Part shown: one piece after another, positions 32,332 through 44,109 of the stretch
How the letters are laid out: each line of letters starts with the position of its first letter
Numbering within the stretch: the first letter of the stretch is position 1
Assembly (NCBI RefSeq): GCF_016545825.1
Contig: NC_052618.1
Coordinates: 3,339,398-3,403,397 of the forward strand
Reading direction: 5' to 3'
Length of the DNA: 64,000 bases
Source of the DNA: Eucalyptus grandis
Lineage: Eukaryota > Streptophyta > Magnoliopsida > Myrtales > Myrtaceae
The notes under the pieces: model-generated
The model's input: the letters and a program-made list of their open reading frames with translations, nothing else
Database searches by the model: none
Told to the model about the DNA's origin: nothing
Position numbers and translations under genes: made by a program

Positions 32332-35300
32332 AGAAATGAGGTATAGGAAATAATAAAAATGAGATAAGGCTAGGTGTTAAGTGGGTTAGGATTGAACAAA
32401 TTGAGTCGAGAAAAGGAGTTGTGGGCTTAAAAACTCGGATCGGTAGGGTTCGCATTAGTTTAGATGGATTGGACACATTTGCAATTACATCTTCTCGAAT
32501 ATTGAACGGGTAGCGTGTCATGTCTTGGGGGGTAATGTCATTGACGTTGCTGGCCATTTGTGGTAGGTGTCGTGGCAGAATCACCGCGATGGTTCATATA
32601 CACGCCACAAATAATGGAGAAGGCTGGAGTGATAAACACTAATGAGAAGGTCCTGTGGATTGTTCTAATTGATCTTCTGAAGACTGTATGTTTGCTTGTT
32701 GTTGGTTTAATAATGGGCAAGAACGGTCGACGGCAATTGCTTTTGATCAGTATTTGGGGGATGGTAATATCCCTTATTAGTTTAGATGTGGCTTGGAGAG
32801 GGGTTTTTTTGCAGAAATGTGGTATAAGAAATAATAAAGATAAGGCTAGGTGTTAAGCGGGTTAGGATTGAATAAATTGAGTCGAGAAAAGCAGTTGTGG
32901 GCTTAAAAACCTGGATCGATAGGGTCCGTGTCAGCTTAGATGGACTGGACACTTTGATTTCATCCGATTTTCTTTTTGTTAATATTAAAAAGTTAAAAAA
33001 AACTCATAATAAAAACCGGTGTAGTTATTGGATACGCTTGTTATTACATCTTCTCGAAGATTGAATGGGTAGCGTGTCATGTTTTAGGGGGGCGGGGGGG
33101 AGTAATGTCGTTGACGTTGCTAGCCATTTGTGGTAGGTGCTGTGGCAGAATCACTGCAATGGCTTGTATACACGCCGCAAATATCGGAGAAGGCTGGAAT
33201 CATAAACACTAATGAGAAGGTCCTTTGAATTGTTCTAATTGATATTCCGAAGACTGTATGTTTCTTTGTTGCCGGTTTAATGCTTGACCGGAATGGTCAA
33301 TGATGATTGCTTTTGATTAGTATTTGAAGGATGGTAGAATCCCTTATTAGTTTGGGTGTGGCTTTGGAGAGGTCTTTTTTTGCATAAATGAGGTATAAGA
33401 AATAAGAAAAATGAGATAAGGCTAGGTGTTAAGTGGGTTAGAATTGAATAGATTGAGCCGAGAAAAGCAGTTGCGAGCTTAAAAATGAAGACTCGTAGGG
33501 TCCGCGTCAACTTAGATGGACTGGACACTTTGACTCCGTTAGATTTTCCTTTTATTAATATTAAAAAATTAAAAAAATCATAATAAAAATTGGTTTAGTT
33601 ATTGGATATGCTTGCAATTACATCTTCTCGAAAATTGAACGGGTGGCATGTCATGTTTTGGGAGGGAGTAACATCATTGACGTTGCTGGCCATTTGTGAT
33701 TGGTGCCATGCCAGAATCACCGTGCTGGCTCATATACACGTTGCAAATATTGGAGAAGGTTGGAGTCATAAACACTAATGAGCGGGTCCTTTCGATAGTT
33801 CTAATTGACCTTAGAAGACTATATGTTTACTTGTTGCCGCTTTGTTGCTTTCCCGGCACAGTCGACAACAATTGCTTTTGATCAGTATTTGTGGGATAGC
33901 AGTCTCCCTTATTAGATTGGGTGTGCCTTTGGAAAAGAGTTTTTTTTGTAGAAATGAGGTATAAGAAATAATAAAAATAAGATAAGGCTTGGTGGAAAGT
34001 GGGCAAGGATTGAATAGATTGAGCCTTGAAAGCAGTTGTGGGCTTAAAAACTCAGGCTGGTAGGATCCGCGTCAGCTTAGATGGACTGGACACTTTGACT
34101 CCATCTGATTTTCTTTTTGTTAGTCTTAAAAAATTGAAAGAAAAGAACTTATAATAAAAACCGGTGTAGTTATTGGAGACACTTGCAATTACATCTTCTC
34201 GAAGATTGAACGGGTGGCGTGTCATGTTTTTGGAGGGAGTAACATCCTTGACAGTTTTGGCCATTTGTGGTAGGTGCCATGCCATAAACACCATGCTGGC
34301 ACATATAGACGCCGCAAATATTGGAGAAGACTAGAGTCATAACCACTAATGAGTAGGTCCTTTGGATTGTTCTAATTGACCTTCTGAAGACTGTATGTGT
34401 CGTTATTGCTGCTTTGCTGCTTGACCAGCACGGTCGACGACCATTGCTTTTGATCAGTACTTTTGGGATGGTAGTCTCCATCACTAGTTTGTTTGTCGCT
34501 TCGCAAAGGGGTTTTTTTTGCAGAGATCAGGGATAAGAAATAATAAAAATGAGAGAAGGCTAGGTGTTCTAAAAATTGGTGTAGTTATTGGATACGATTT
34601 CTACTACATCTTCTCGAATATTGAACGGGTGGCGTATCATGTTTTGGGAGGGAGTAACGTCATTGACATTGCTTGCCATTTGTGGTAGGTGCCATGCCAA
34701 AATCACCGCGCTGGCTCATATACACACTGCAAATTTTGGAGTAGGCTGGAGTCGTAAACACCAATGAGTAGGTCCTTTCGATAGTTCTAATTGTCCCGCT
34801 GAAGACTGTATGTTTTCTTGTTGCCGCTTTGGTTCTTGACCAACATGGTCGACGAAATTGCTTTCGATTAGTATTTGTGGGACGGTAGTATCCTTTATTA
34901 GTTTGGATGTGGCTTTGGAAATGGGTTTTTTGTAGAAATGAGGTATAGGAAATAATAAAAATGAGATAAGGCTAGGTGTTAAGTGGATTAGGATTGAATA
35001 GATTGAGCCGGGAAAAGCAGTTGTGGGCTTAAAAACCCGAAACCGGTAGGGTCCGCGTCAGCTTAGTTAGATTGGACATTTTTGACTCGGTTTGATTTTC
35101 TTTTTGTTAATATTAAAATATGAGCAAAAAAAACTCATAATAAAAACTGGTGTAGTTATCGGATACGGTTACAATTACATCTTCTCGAAGATGGAACAGG
35201 TGGCATGTCATGTTTTGGGAAGGAGTAATGTCATTGACATTGCTGGCCGTTTGGGGTAGGTGCCATGCCAGAATCACCGCGTTGGCTCCAATAAATGTCG

Positions 35301-38300
35301 AAATGTTGGACAAGGCTGAAGTCATAAACACTTAGGAGAAGGTCCTTTGGATAGTTCTAATTGATCTTTTGAAGACTGTATGTTTCCTTGTTGCCGGTTT
35401 GGTGCTTAACCGGCACAATCGACGACAATTGCTTTTTATTAGTATTTTTGGGATGGTAGTCTCCCTTATTAGTTTGGATGTGGCTTTGTGGAGGGGTTTT
35501 TTTGCAGAGATCTAGTATAAGAAATAATAAAAATGAGATAAGGATAGGTGTTAAGTGGGTTCGGATTGAATAGATTGAGCCGAGAAAAGCAATTGTGGGC
35601 TTAAAAACCTGGACCGCTAGGGTCCGCGTTAGCTTAGATGGATTGGACACTTTGACTCGATTCGAAGATTGAACGGGTGGCGTGTCGTCGATTCGGAGGG
35701 CGTAACGTCGTGGACGTTGTTGGCTATTTGTGGTAGGTGCCATGATAGAATCTCGCGTGGGCTAATATACACGCCGCAAATATTGCAGAAAGCTGGAGTC
35801 ATAAACACTAATGAGCAGGTCATTTGGATTGTTCTAATTGACCTTATGAAGACTGTATGTGTCTTTGTTGTCGCTTTGTTGCTTGACCGGCACGGTCGAT
35901 GACAATTGCTTTAGATCAGTATTTGTGGGATGGTAGTATCCCTTATCAGTTTGGATGTGGCCTTGGAGAGGGGTTTTTTGCAGAAATGAGGTCTAAGAAA
36001 TAATAAAAATGAGATAAGGCTAGGTGGTAAGTGGGTTTGGATTGAATAGATTGGGCCGAGAAAAGCAGTTGGCGGCTTGAAAACTCGGACTGATAGGGTC
36101 CGCATCAGCTTAGAGGGACTGGACACTTTGACTCCATCCGATTTTCCTTTTGTTAAGATTAAAATTTAAAGGAAAAAAAGTCATACTAAAAACTAGTGTA
36201 GTTATAGGATAAGCTTGCAATTACATCTTCTCGAAGATTGAAGGGGTAGCATGTCATGTTTGGGGGGGAGTAATGTCGTTGACGTTGCTGGCCATTTGTG
36301 GTAGGTGCTCTGGCAGAATCACCGCGGTGGCTCATATACACGCCGCAAATATTGGAGAAGGCTGGAGTGATAAACACTAATGAGAAGGTCCTTTGGATTG
36401 TTCTAATTGATCTTCGGAAGAGTGTACGTTTCCTTGTTGCCGCTTTAATGCTTGTCCTTTGGTTTTTTTTTTTTTTTTGCAGAAATAAGGTCTAAGAAAT
36501 AATAAAAATGAGATAAGGCTGGGTGGTAAGTGGGTTAGGATTGAATAGATTGAGCCGAGAAAAGCAGTCGGCGGCTTGAAAACCCGGACAGATAGGGTTC
36601 GCGTCAACTTAGAGGGACTGGACACTTTGATTCCATCCGATTTTCCTTTTCTTAAGATTAAAAAGTTAAAGGAAAAAAAGTCATACTAAAAACTGGTGTA
36701 GTTATATGATAAGCTTGCAATTACATCTTCTCGAAGATTGAACGGGTAGCATGTCATGTTTTGGGGGGGAGTAATGTCGTTGACGTTGCTGGCCATTTGC
36801 AGTAGGTGCCATGGCAGAATCACCGCGGTGGGTCATATACACGCCGCAAATATTGGAGAAGGCTGGAGTGATAAACACTAATGAGAAGGTCCTTTGGATT
36901 GTTCTAACTGATCTTCGGAAAGACTGTACGTTTCCTTGTTGCCGCTTTAATGCTTGACCGGAACGGTATATCACAATTGCTTTTGATCAGTGTTTGTACG
37001 ATGGTGGAATCCCTTATTAGTTTGGATGTAGTTTGGAGAGGGGTTTTTCTTGAGAAATGAGGTATAATAAATAATAAAAATGAGATAAGGGTAGGTGTTA
37101 AGTGGGTTAGAATTGAATAGATTGAGCCGAGAAAAGCAGTTGCGGGCGTAAAAACCCAGACCGGTAGGGTAGGCGTCGGCTTAGATGGACTGGACACTTT
37201 GACTCCATTCGATTTTCTTTTTGTTAATATTAAAAAATTAAAAGAAAAAACTCATAATAAAAACCGGTGAAGTTATTGGAAACGCTTGCAGTTACATCTT
37301 CTCCAAGATTGAACGGGTGGCGTGTCATGTTTTGGGAGGGAGTAATGTCGTTGACGTTGCTAGCCATTTGCGGTTGGTGCAGTGCTAGAATCATCGCACT
37401 TGCTCATATAGACGCCGCAAATATTGGAGAAGGCTGGAGTCATAAGCACTAATGAGCAGGTCCTTTTGATAGATCTGATTGACCTTCTGAAGACTATATG
37501 TTTCCTTATTGCCTCTTTGTTGGTTCACCGGCACGGTCGATGACAATTGCTTTTGATCAGTATTTGTGGGACGGCAGTCTCCCTTATTAGGTTGGATGTG
37601 GCTTTGGAGAGGGGTTTTTTGCAGACATGATGTTGCATCCCAAAATTCAAGACAAGCTCTAAGGTGTATTAAAGCTTGTAATTAGGTAATGAAATTTCCT
37701 ATGGCTTATGCTTTAGCCATTAGTCTCTTTTTAAGATTAGGTGATTTGTCCTTGTGTTTATCAGATTTTTAAATTTGACAGATTAATGATAAAAAAAAAA
37801 ATCTATGCTTGGTCATGCACTTTATGGATTAAATTCCTATAAATAAAATGTCACAAGACTTTGGCCATGTGGAATTTAAAATTTAAATTTATAGAAGAAA
37901 TTATAAAAAGGGGAAAATTTAATTTTTATTTAGGTTGGGCCTTAGGCCCGTTGGCCAAAGCCTTGATGGGCCGAATGGCCGGCCCAATAGAAGCCTATGG
38001 AAGGGGGTTGTCGCCGGCCCAAAAGAAGGCCCAAGAGGAGGCCCAAGCCAATGCATGAGCTTTGCCAAGTGGCAAAGAGGAGCTCATGCATTGGCCAAAT
38101 TGAAAGGCAAACTAATCATTGCAAATGATTAGGAAATGGGGGAATAAAAGGGAAGAGGAGAGACAGAGGTGCCCGGTTGAGCTACCACCCAAAGAGAGAG
38201 AGAGATTGTGCGAGAGAGAGGGAGAGTGAGGCCGAGAGGGAGGAGAAGCCGAGAGGAAGGAGTCGCCGTCGCACGCCATCCGTCCGCCTGTGCGCCGCCC

Positions 38301-38460
38301 GTTCGCCGCCGTGTGCCGTCGTTCGTTCAGTCTAGAGGCAAGTTGGGAATCCACTTTCTAGTCTTGCACCAATTTTTGGCATGTATGGTCGAAATTTAGG
38401 ATGTTTGGAGGTATGGGAGTGAAGCTAATGTGTTTGGTACTTGATAGCATGCTGTTTTCG

Positions 38461-38850
38461 CATAAACAGTTTGAGTCAGAACATTGTGAGAGCTTCCATG
38501 CATTTTAGAGTTCGATTTTGACTTTGATATATTCATGGAAGTTGTAGCTAACACCTTGAAATAAAACATACTCAAATTTAGTACAAAATGATGGAGATTT
38601 GAGGGGTCAAACTCTCATCCTACAGAGATGCTAGATCTGAAATGTTTTCGCATGAATCCGCCTGAGCCAGAACTTTGTGGAGGTTTTGATGCATGTTTTG
38701 AGTTCGATTTTGACTTTGATATCTTCATGGAAGTTGTAGCTAACACATTAAACTAAAAATATATAAAATTTAATACAAAAGGATGGAGATTTGAGGGGTA
38801 AAACTCTCATCCTACGGAGACCCTAGATCTGGAACGATTTCACTAACCTT
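38461..38850 (+). repeat. Tandem duplication of about 190 bp in LTR A
   Basis: Two units in succession both hold GAGTTCGATTTTGACTTTGA, CATGGAAGTTGTAGCTAACA, GGATGGAGATTTGAGGGG or its variant, and AAACTCTCATCCTAC. A third, shorter relative (TTCATGAAAGTTGTAGGGGA) follows at about 38904 and a fourth (CTTCATGAAACTTGTATAGA) near 39087. Confidence 0.75.
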
Positions 38851-40179
38851 TCAGTGGATTTGTGGTTGCATGTTGATTTGTGCTAAGAATATCTCTTTGA
38901 TTTATTCATGAAAGTTGTAGGGGACATCTTAAAATACAACATAATAAAATTTGAAGTAAAATTAACAATTAAAACCTAGTAAATCGACTAAATCTTGAAG
39001 ACAGTAAATCTGGAGACCTGGTACAGGACACCCGAGAGTTCATGGACCTAAATGACGACTATACTCTGGATATTTGACTTGGATCTCTTCATGAAACTTG
39101 TATAGAACATCTTGAAGTAAAATATATCCAAATTTCAGAGGAAACGAAGAATAATAGGTAGGTGAAGACTCAGTATTTCGGAGATGCATGCACTGGACGT
39201 TTTGGTGTTAGATCCAGAAGCTTCGTGTTACTGTGGAAAATAATCCAAAAATAATTTGGCTTAGAAGTCTTCATAAAAAATCTATTTTAGTGTCTTTTCT
39301 ATAACTTGGTAAAATTTCGTAATTTTTGGAGGTTTTTTGGATATTTTAATCAAATTATTTCAGAAACTGTGCGTTCTGATTTCATCCGAAATTACATGCT
39401 GAATTTGTGTGAATTACGAATTTGTGTGGAATTCTATTTGGCCATGTATTTTGCATGAAATAATTATCCCATTGTCTTGTCTATCACTAGCCTTAATTTT
39501 ATGATTTTTGAGAATCATATGGATATTTAAATTAAATATTTTCGAAAGTGGTACGAGCTGGAATTTAAATAAATGTAAAAAGGGCATGATAAATGGATTG
39601 TTTTAATTGGTAAGAATTCCATTTTACGAAAAATTGTACCTTGTTGCATATATGATGAGGTCTTGATGCATGCATGACAATGAATTGAGATGCATGTATG
39701 AATTTAATGCTGAATATGATTTTGTTTGCCATTACATCATGTGCCATGCTAAATTGAGATCGAAATCGATGAACATGAATAATGATCAATGAGGAAATTG
39801 TTGTGGTGGATGATAATGCCCTGGGAGTATCAGGATGCCCGGGGTGGGGGGTGCCGAATGCCCGGAATGTATAGAGATACATTGCCGGATGGCCCTGGGA
39901 GTATCAGGATGCCCGGAATGGTTGGGTGCCGGAAGCCTCGGAGGTCTTTGCTCGAGGGGATGCCTCGTGATGCTAGTTAGGATGCGAGATGCTCGGAATG
40001 TGGGGGTGTCGGATGCCTGGTGGCCTTAAATGGCTGAATGCCGGAGGTTTTTCTCGCGATGCTAGGATGGGGTGCGAATGTAAAGTATGAGATGAAATTG
40101 GTGATCTTGAGAAAGGGTGATGGAGTGATCAAATTGAAAGTTAAAAGTGGAAATTGAATCATGCATAATGATATGCATA

Positions 40180-40450
40180 CATGACATGATATGATGATGA
40201 TCACCTGTGGCATACATTATATGATATGATGATGATCACCTATGATGATGAGGGCATGTGTATGATATGATGATGCCATGATGATGATGACATGTGTATG
40301 ATATGATGATGATGATATGTCTATGACATAATGATGATGGCATAGGTATGATATGATGGTGACCTATGATATGATGATGTCATGATGATGATGACATGTG
40401 TATGACATGATGATGATAACCTATGACATGACGACTTGTTTATGTTATGA
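40180..40450 (+). repeat. ATGATG/ATATGATGATG microsatellite in LTR A
   Basis: Short imperfect tandem repeats built from TGATATGATGATG and GACATGTGTATGA. The reverse-oriented family A copy at 63240-63760 has the complementary repeats, longer and more regular, so this is a fixed part of the LTR. Confidence 0.85.
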
Positions 40451-40628
40451 TTATAATGAAGAAGTATGATGGTGTATGCATGGCTTCAAGGTAAGTATGC
40501 ATGGATGCATGAATGGCCTGTATGATGTGGTGATTGTACTATATGACGCATTGAGTGGTTATTGGGTTCTTTTACCTGCTAAGTGGTTGTACTCACCCCT
40601 TTGGGGACCAACATTTTAGATTAGCAGT

Positions 40629-40880
40629 ATGCCGCTCCCTGCTGTCACGCAAGGTGTATTTTACGGCCTACCTTCGGATGTTGAGGTCGAGGGCGAGGAG
40701 TTTCACTATCCTTCCGTTCCCGGACTGACGTATATTAGAGTGCGATGTTTAGTTATGTACGACATAGGCCTGGCTGGGGGCCTTGTTGTCCAGGAGTTTA
40801 TCTCCGTCCATGTTCGCCAAGATGGAGAGATACGTGGGATGTTACCGCCGCCACCGCCTGATGCACTGAGATGGATGTAA
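40629..40880 (+). other. Short open frame in LTR A shared with second copy
   Basis: The frame starts MPLPAVTQGVFYGLPSDVEV and includes LTYIRVRCLVMYDIGL. The reverse-oriented copy at 62792-63085 has the same frame open for over 60 codons (MPLPAVTRGVFYGLPSDVEV, LTFIRVRCLVMYDVGL) before they diverge through an indel. No protein family is recognised. Similarity may simply reflect recent common descent of the LTRs. Confidence 0.35.
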
Positions 40881-43836
40881 GGGCCCGTACGTGACGAGTA
40901 GGAGCTGGATCTTTTTGGGATAGTTAGCCGACACTGATGATGGGGATTTAGCACGTGAGTTGTAGCGGGTCGAGGGTTTCTTTTTGAGGTTTAGGCCGGG
41001 CGTGGCTGAGTCCTAGCTTTTCCTTTTCATGTACCGACCCAAGAAATCCCATCTTGAAAATATGTAAATAAAGTGTCATGGCTCGTCTTTTAATCATGAT
41101 GATTAGTGGTGTGCAATTCTATCATGGTTGTTGGAGGGTGAGATGGCGATGTATTATTTTGCTTCGCTAATGAGTCGCACTGGGACCACTTTCAAAAGAA
41201 AAAAAATGTCTATGATTTACGACGCTTCGGCTAAGAGATGTAATTAGGAGTAACGCTAGGTGCCTGAGGTGACCCCAGGTGGTTCGGGGTGTCACACATG
41301 AGGTATAAGAAATAATACAATTGAGATAAGGCTCAGTGGAAAGTGGGTTAGGATTGAATAGATTGAGCCTTGAAAAGCAGTTGTGGGCATAAAAACTCTA
41401 GTTGGTAGGGTCCGCGTCAGCTTAGATGGACTGGACACTTTGACTCCATCCGATTTTCTTTTTGTTAATTTTAAGAAATTAAAATAAAAAAACTCATAAT
41501 AAAAACTGGTGTAGTTATTGGATACGCTTGCAATTACATCTTCTCGAAGATTGAACGGGTATCGTGTCATGTTTTGGGAGTAACGTCGTTGACGTTGCTA
41601 ACCATTTGTGGTAGGTGCCGTGGCAGAATCACTGTGGTGGCTCATATACACGCCGCAAATATTGGAGAAGGGTGGAGTCATAAACACTAATGACAAGGTC
41701 CTTTCGATTGTTCTAATTGATCTTCTAAAGACTATACGTTTCCTCGTTGCCACTTTAATGCTTGACCAGATTGGTCGATGACAATTGCTTTTGATCAGTA
41801 TTTGTAGGATGGCAATATCCCTTATTAGTTTGGATGTGGCATTGGAAAGGGGTTTTTTTTTTTGCGGAAATGAGGTATAAGAAATAATAAAAAAATAGAT
41901 AAGGCTAGGTGTTAAGTGGGTTAGGATTGAATGGATTGAGCCGAGAAAAACAGTTGTGGACTTAAAAACTTGGACCAATAGGGTCTGTATGGACTGGACA
42001 TCTGATTTTCTTTTTGTTAATATTAAAAAATTAATAGAAAAAAACTCATAATAAAAACTGTTGTAGTTATTGGATACAATTGCAATTACATCTTCTCGAA
42101 GATTGAACAGGTGGCGTGTCATGACATTGCTGGCCATTTGTGGTAGGTGCCACGCCAGAATCACTGTGCCGGCTCGTATACATGCCGCAAATATTGGAGA
42201 AGGCTAGTGTCATAAATACTAATGAGCAAGTCCTTTCAATTGTTCTAATTGTCCTTTTGAAGTTTGTATGTTTCCGTGTTGCCGCTTTGCTACTTTACCG
42301 GCACGGTCGACGACAATTCCTTTAGATCAATATTTGTGGGATGGTATTATCCCTTATCAGTTTGGATGTGGCCTTGGACAAGGATTTTTTTGCAGAAATG
42401 AGGTATAAGAAACAATAAAAATGAGATAAGTCTGGGTGGTAAGTCGGTTAGGATTGAATAGGTTGAACCAAGAAAAGTAGTTGAGGGCTTAAAACCTGGA
42501 CCGATATGGTCCGTGTCACCTAGATGGACTCGACCCTTTGACTCCATCCGATTTTCTTTTTGTTAATATTAGAAAATTCAAAGAAAAAAAGTCATAATAA
42601 AAACTCGTGTTGTTATTGGATATGCTCTCAATTACATCTTCTCGAAGATTGAATGAGTGGCATGTCATGTTTTGGGAGCGAGTAACATCGTTGACGTTGC
42701 TGGCCATTTGTGGTAGGTGTGATGCTAGAATCATCGCGTTGGCTCATATACACGCCGCAAATATTGCAGAAAGTTGGGGTCATAAACACTAATGAGGAGG
42801 TCCTTTGGATTGTTCTAATTGACCTTCTGAAGACTGTATGTGTCATTGTTGCCGCTTTGCTGCTTGACTGGCACGATCGATGACAATTGCTTTTGATCAG
42901 TATTATTGGGATGGTAGTATCCCTCATCAGTTTGGATGTGGCCTTGGAGAGGGTTTTTTTTTTTTGCAGAAATGAGGTATAAGAAATAATAAAAATGAGA
43001 TAAGGCTCGGTGGTAAGTGGGTTAGGATTGAATAGATTGAGCCGAGAAAAGCAGTTGGGGGCTTAAAAACCCAGATTGATAGGGTCCCCATCAACTTAGA
43101 TGGATTGGACACTTTGAGTCCATCCAATTTTTTTTTTTGTTAATATTAAAAAATTAAAAGCATAATAAGAATTGGTGTAGTTATTGGATACGATTGCAAT
43201 TGCATCTTCTCGAAGATTGAACGGGTGGCGTGTCATGTTTTGGGAGGGGGTAATGTCGTTGACGTTGGTGGCCATTTGTGGTAAGTGCCATGCCAGAATC
43301 ACTACGCTGGCTCATATACACGCCGCAAATATTGGAGAAGGCTGGAGTCATAAACACTAACGAGCAGGTCCTTTCGATAGTTCTAATTGACCTTCTGAAG
43401 ACTGTATGTGTCATTGTTGCCGCTTTGCTACTTGATTGGCACGGTCGATGACAATTGCTTTTGATAAGTATTTGTGGGATGGTAGTATCCCTCATCAGTT
43501 TGGATGTGGCCTTGGAGAGGGGTTTTTTTTGGCTGAAATGAGGTATAAGAAATAATAAAAATGAGATAAGGTTGGGTGGTAAGTGAGTAGATTGAGCCGA
43601 GAAAAGCAGTTGGGGGCTTAAAAACCTAGATCGATAGGGTCCTCGGCAGCTTAGATGGATTGGACACTTTGAGTCCATCCGATTTTTTTTGTTAATATTA
43701 AGAAATTAAAAGAAAAAAAAACTCATAATAAAAATTGGTGTAGTTATTGGATACGTTTGGAATTACATCTTCTTGAAGATCGAACGGGTATCGTATCATG
43801 TTTTGGGAGTAACGTTGTTGACGTTGCTGGCCATTT

Positions 43837-44109
43837 GTGGTAGGTGCCGTGGCAGAATCACTGTGGTGGCTCATATACACGCCGCAAATATGGGAGAAGG
43901 GTGGAGTCATAAACACTAATGAGCAAGTCCTTTCGATTGTTCTAATTATCCTTCTGAAGACTGTATGTTTCTGTGTTGCCGCTTTGCTACTTTACCGGCA
44001 CGGTAGACGACAATTCCTTTTGATCAATATTTGTGGGATGGTAGTATCCCTTATCAGTTTGGATGTGGCCTTGGAGAGGGGTTTTTTTTTTTGTAGAAAT
44101 GAGGTATAA
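43837..44109 (+). pseudogene. Array unit, open 90-codon transporter frame
   Basis: Reads ESLWWLIYTPQIWEKGGVIN, LIILLKTVCFCVAALLLYR, HGRRQFLLINICGMVVSLIS and LDVALERGFFFCRNEV. It shares the rare YRHGRRQFLLIN block with the unit at 46647-46914, so one was copied from the other, or both from a third. Confidence 0.55.

Larger units (their letters stand above)
22620..37630 (+). repeat. Polyol-transporter-derived satellite array, block 1 (28 units)
   Basis: Head-to-tail units, mostly 545-600 bp. The GGCCATTTGTGG anchor or its variants sits near 22630, 23175, 23750, 24309, 24886, 25459, 26006, 26597, 27280, 27854, 28267, 28768, 29343, 29916, 30512, 31085, 31637, 32045, 32552, 33121, 33688, 34259, 34675, 35247, 35725, 36290, 36790 and 37363. 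The first half of each unit codes on the + strand for a transporter fragment (IYTPQILEKAGV, LLKTVCFLVAALLLDRHGRR, LLLISICGMVVSLISLDVAL), ending in a T-tract plus GCAG. The second half is AT-rich and non-coding, with landmarks GGATTGAATAGATTGAGCC, GGGCTTAAAAAC, TTAGATGGACTGGACACTTT and CATCTTCTCGAAGATTGAAC. The block ends where an LTR element inserted. Confidence 0.93.
37631..41296 (+). mobile_element. Solo LTR, family A (3666 bp), inside array
   Basis: CATGA is duplicated at 37626-37630 and 41297-41301. The insert runs from TGTTGCATCCC to GGGGTGTCACA, the TG...CA ends of an LTR with a 5-bp target duplication. It has no primer site, gag or pol, so it is a solo LTR left by recombination between two LTRs. 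Content in order: AT-rich start, GA-rich and GC-rich promoter/leader-like region (38150-38340), tandem 190 bp units, GGATGCCCGG-type repeats (39820-40080), ATGATG-rich microsatellite (40180-40450), and the GCTAAGTGGTTGTACTCACC box near 40580. The same box in the gypsy element at 54-60 kb suggests a related chromodomain-gypsy family. Confidence 0.85.

Noticed and set aside
37631..41296. Complete retrotransposon in the array
   Set aside because: No primer site, gag or pol. A single LTR sequence with TG...CA ends and one target duplication means a solo LTR.
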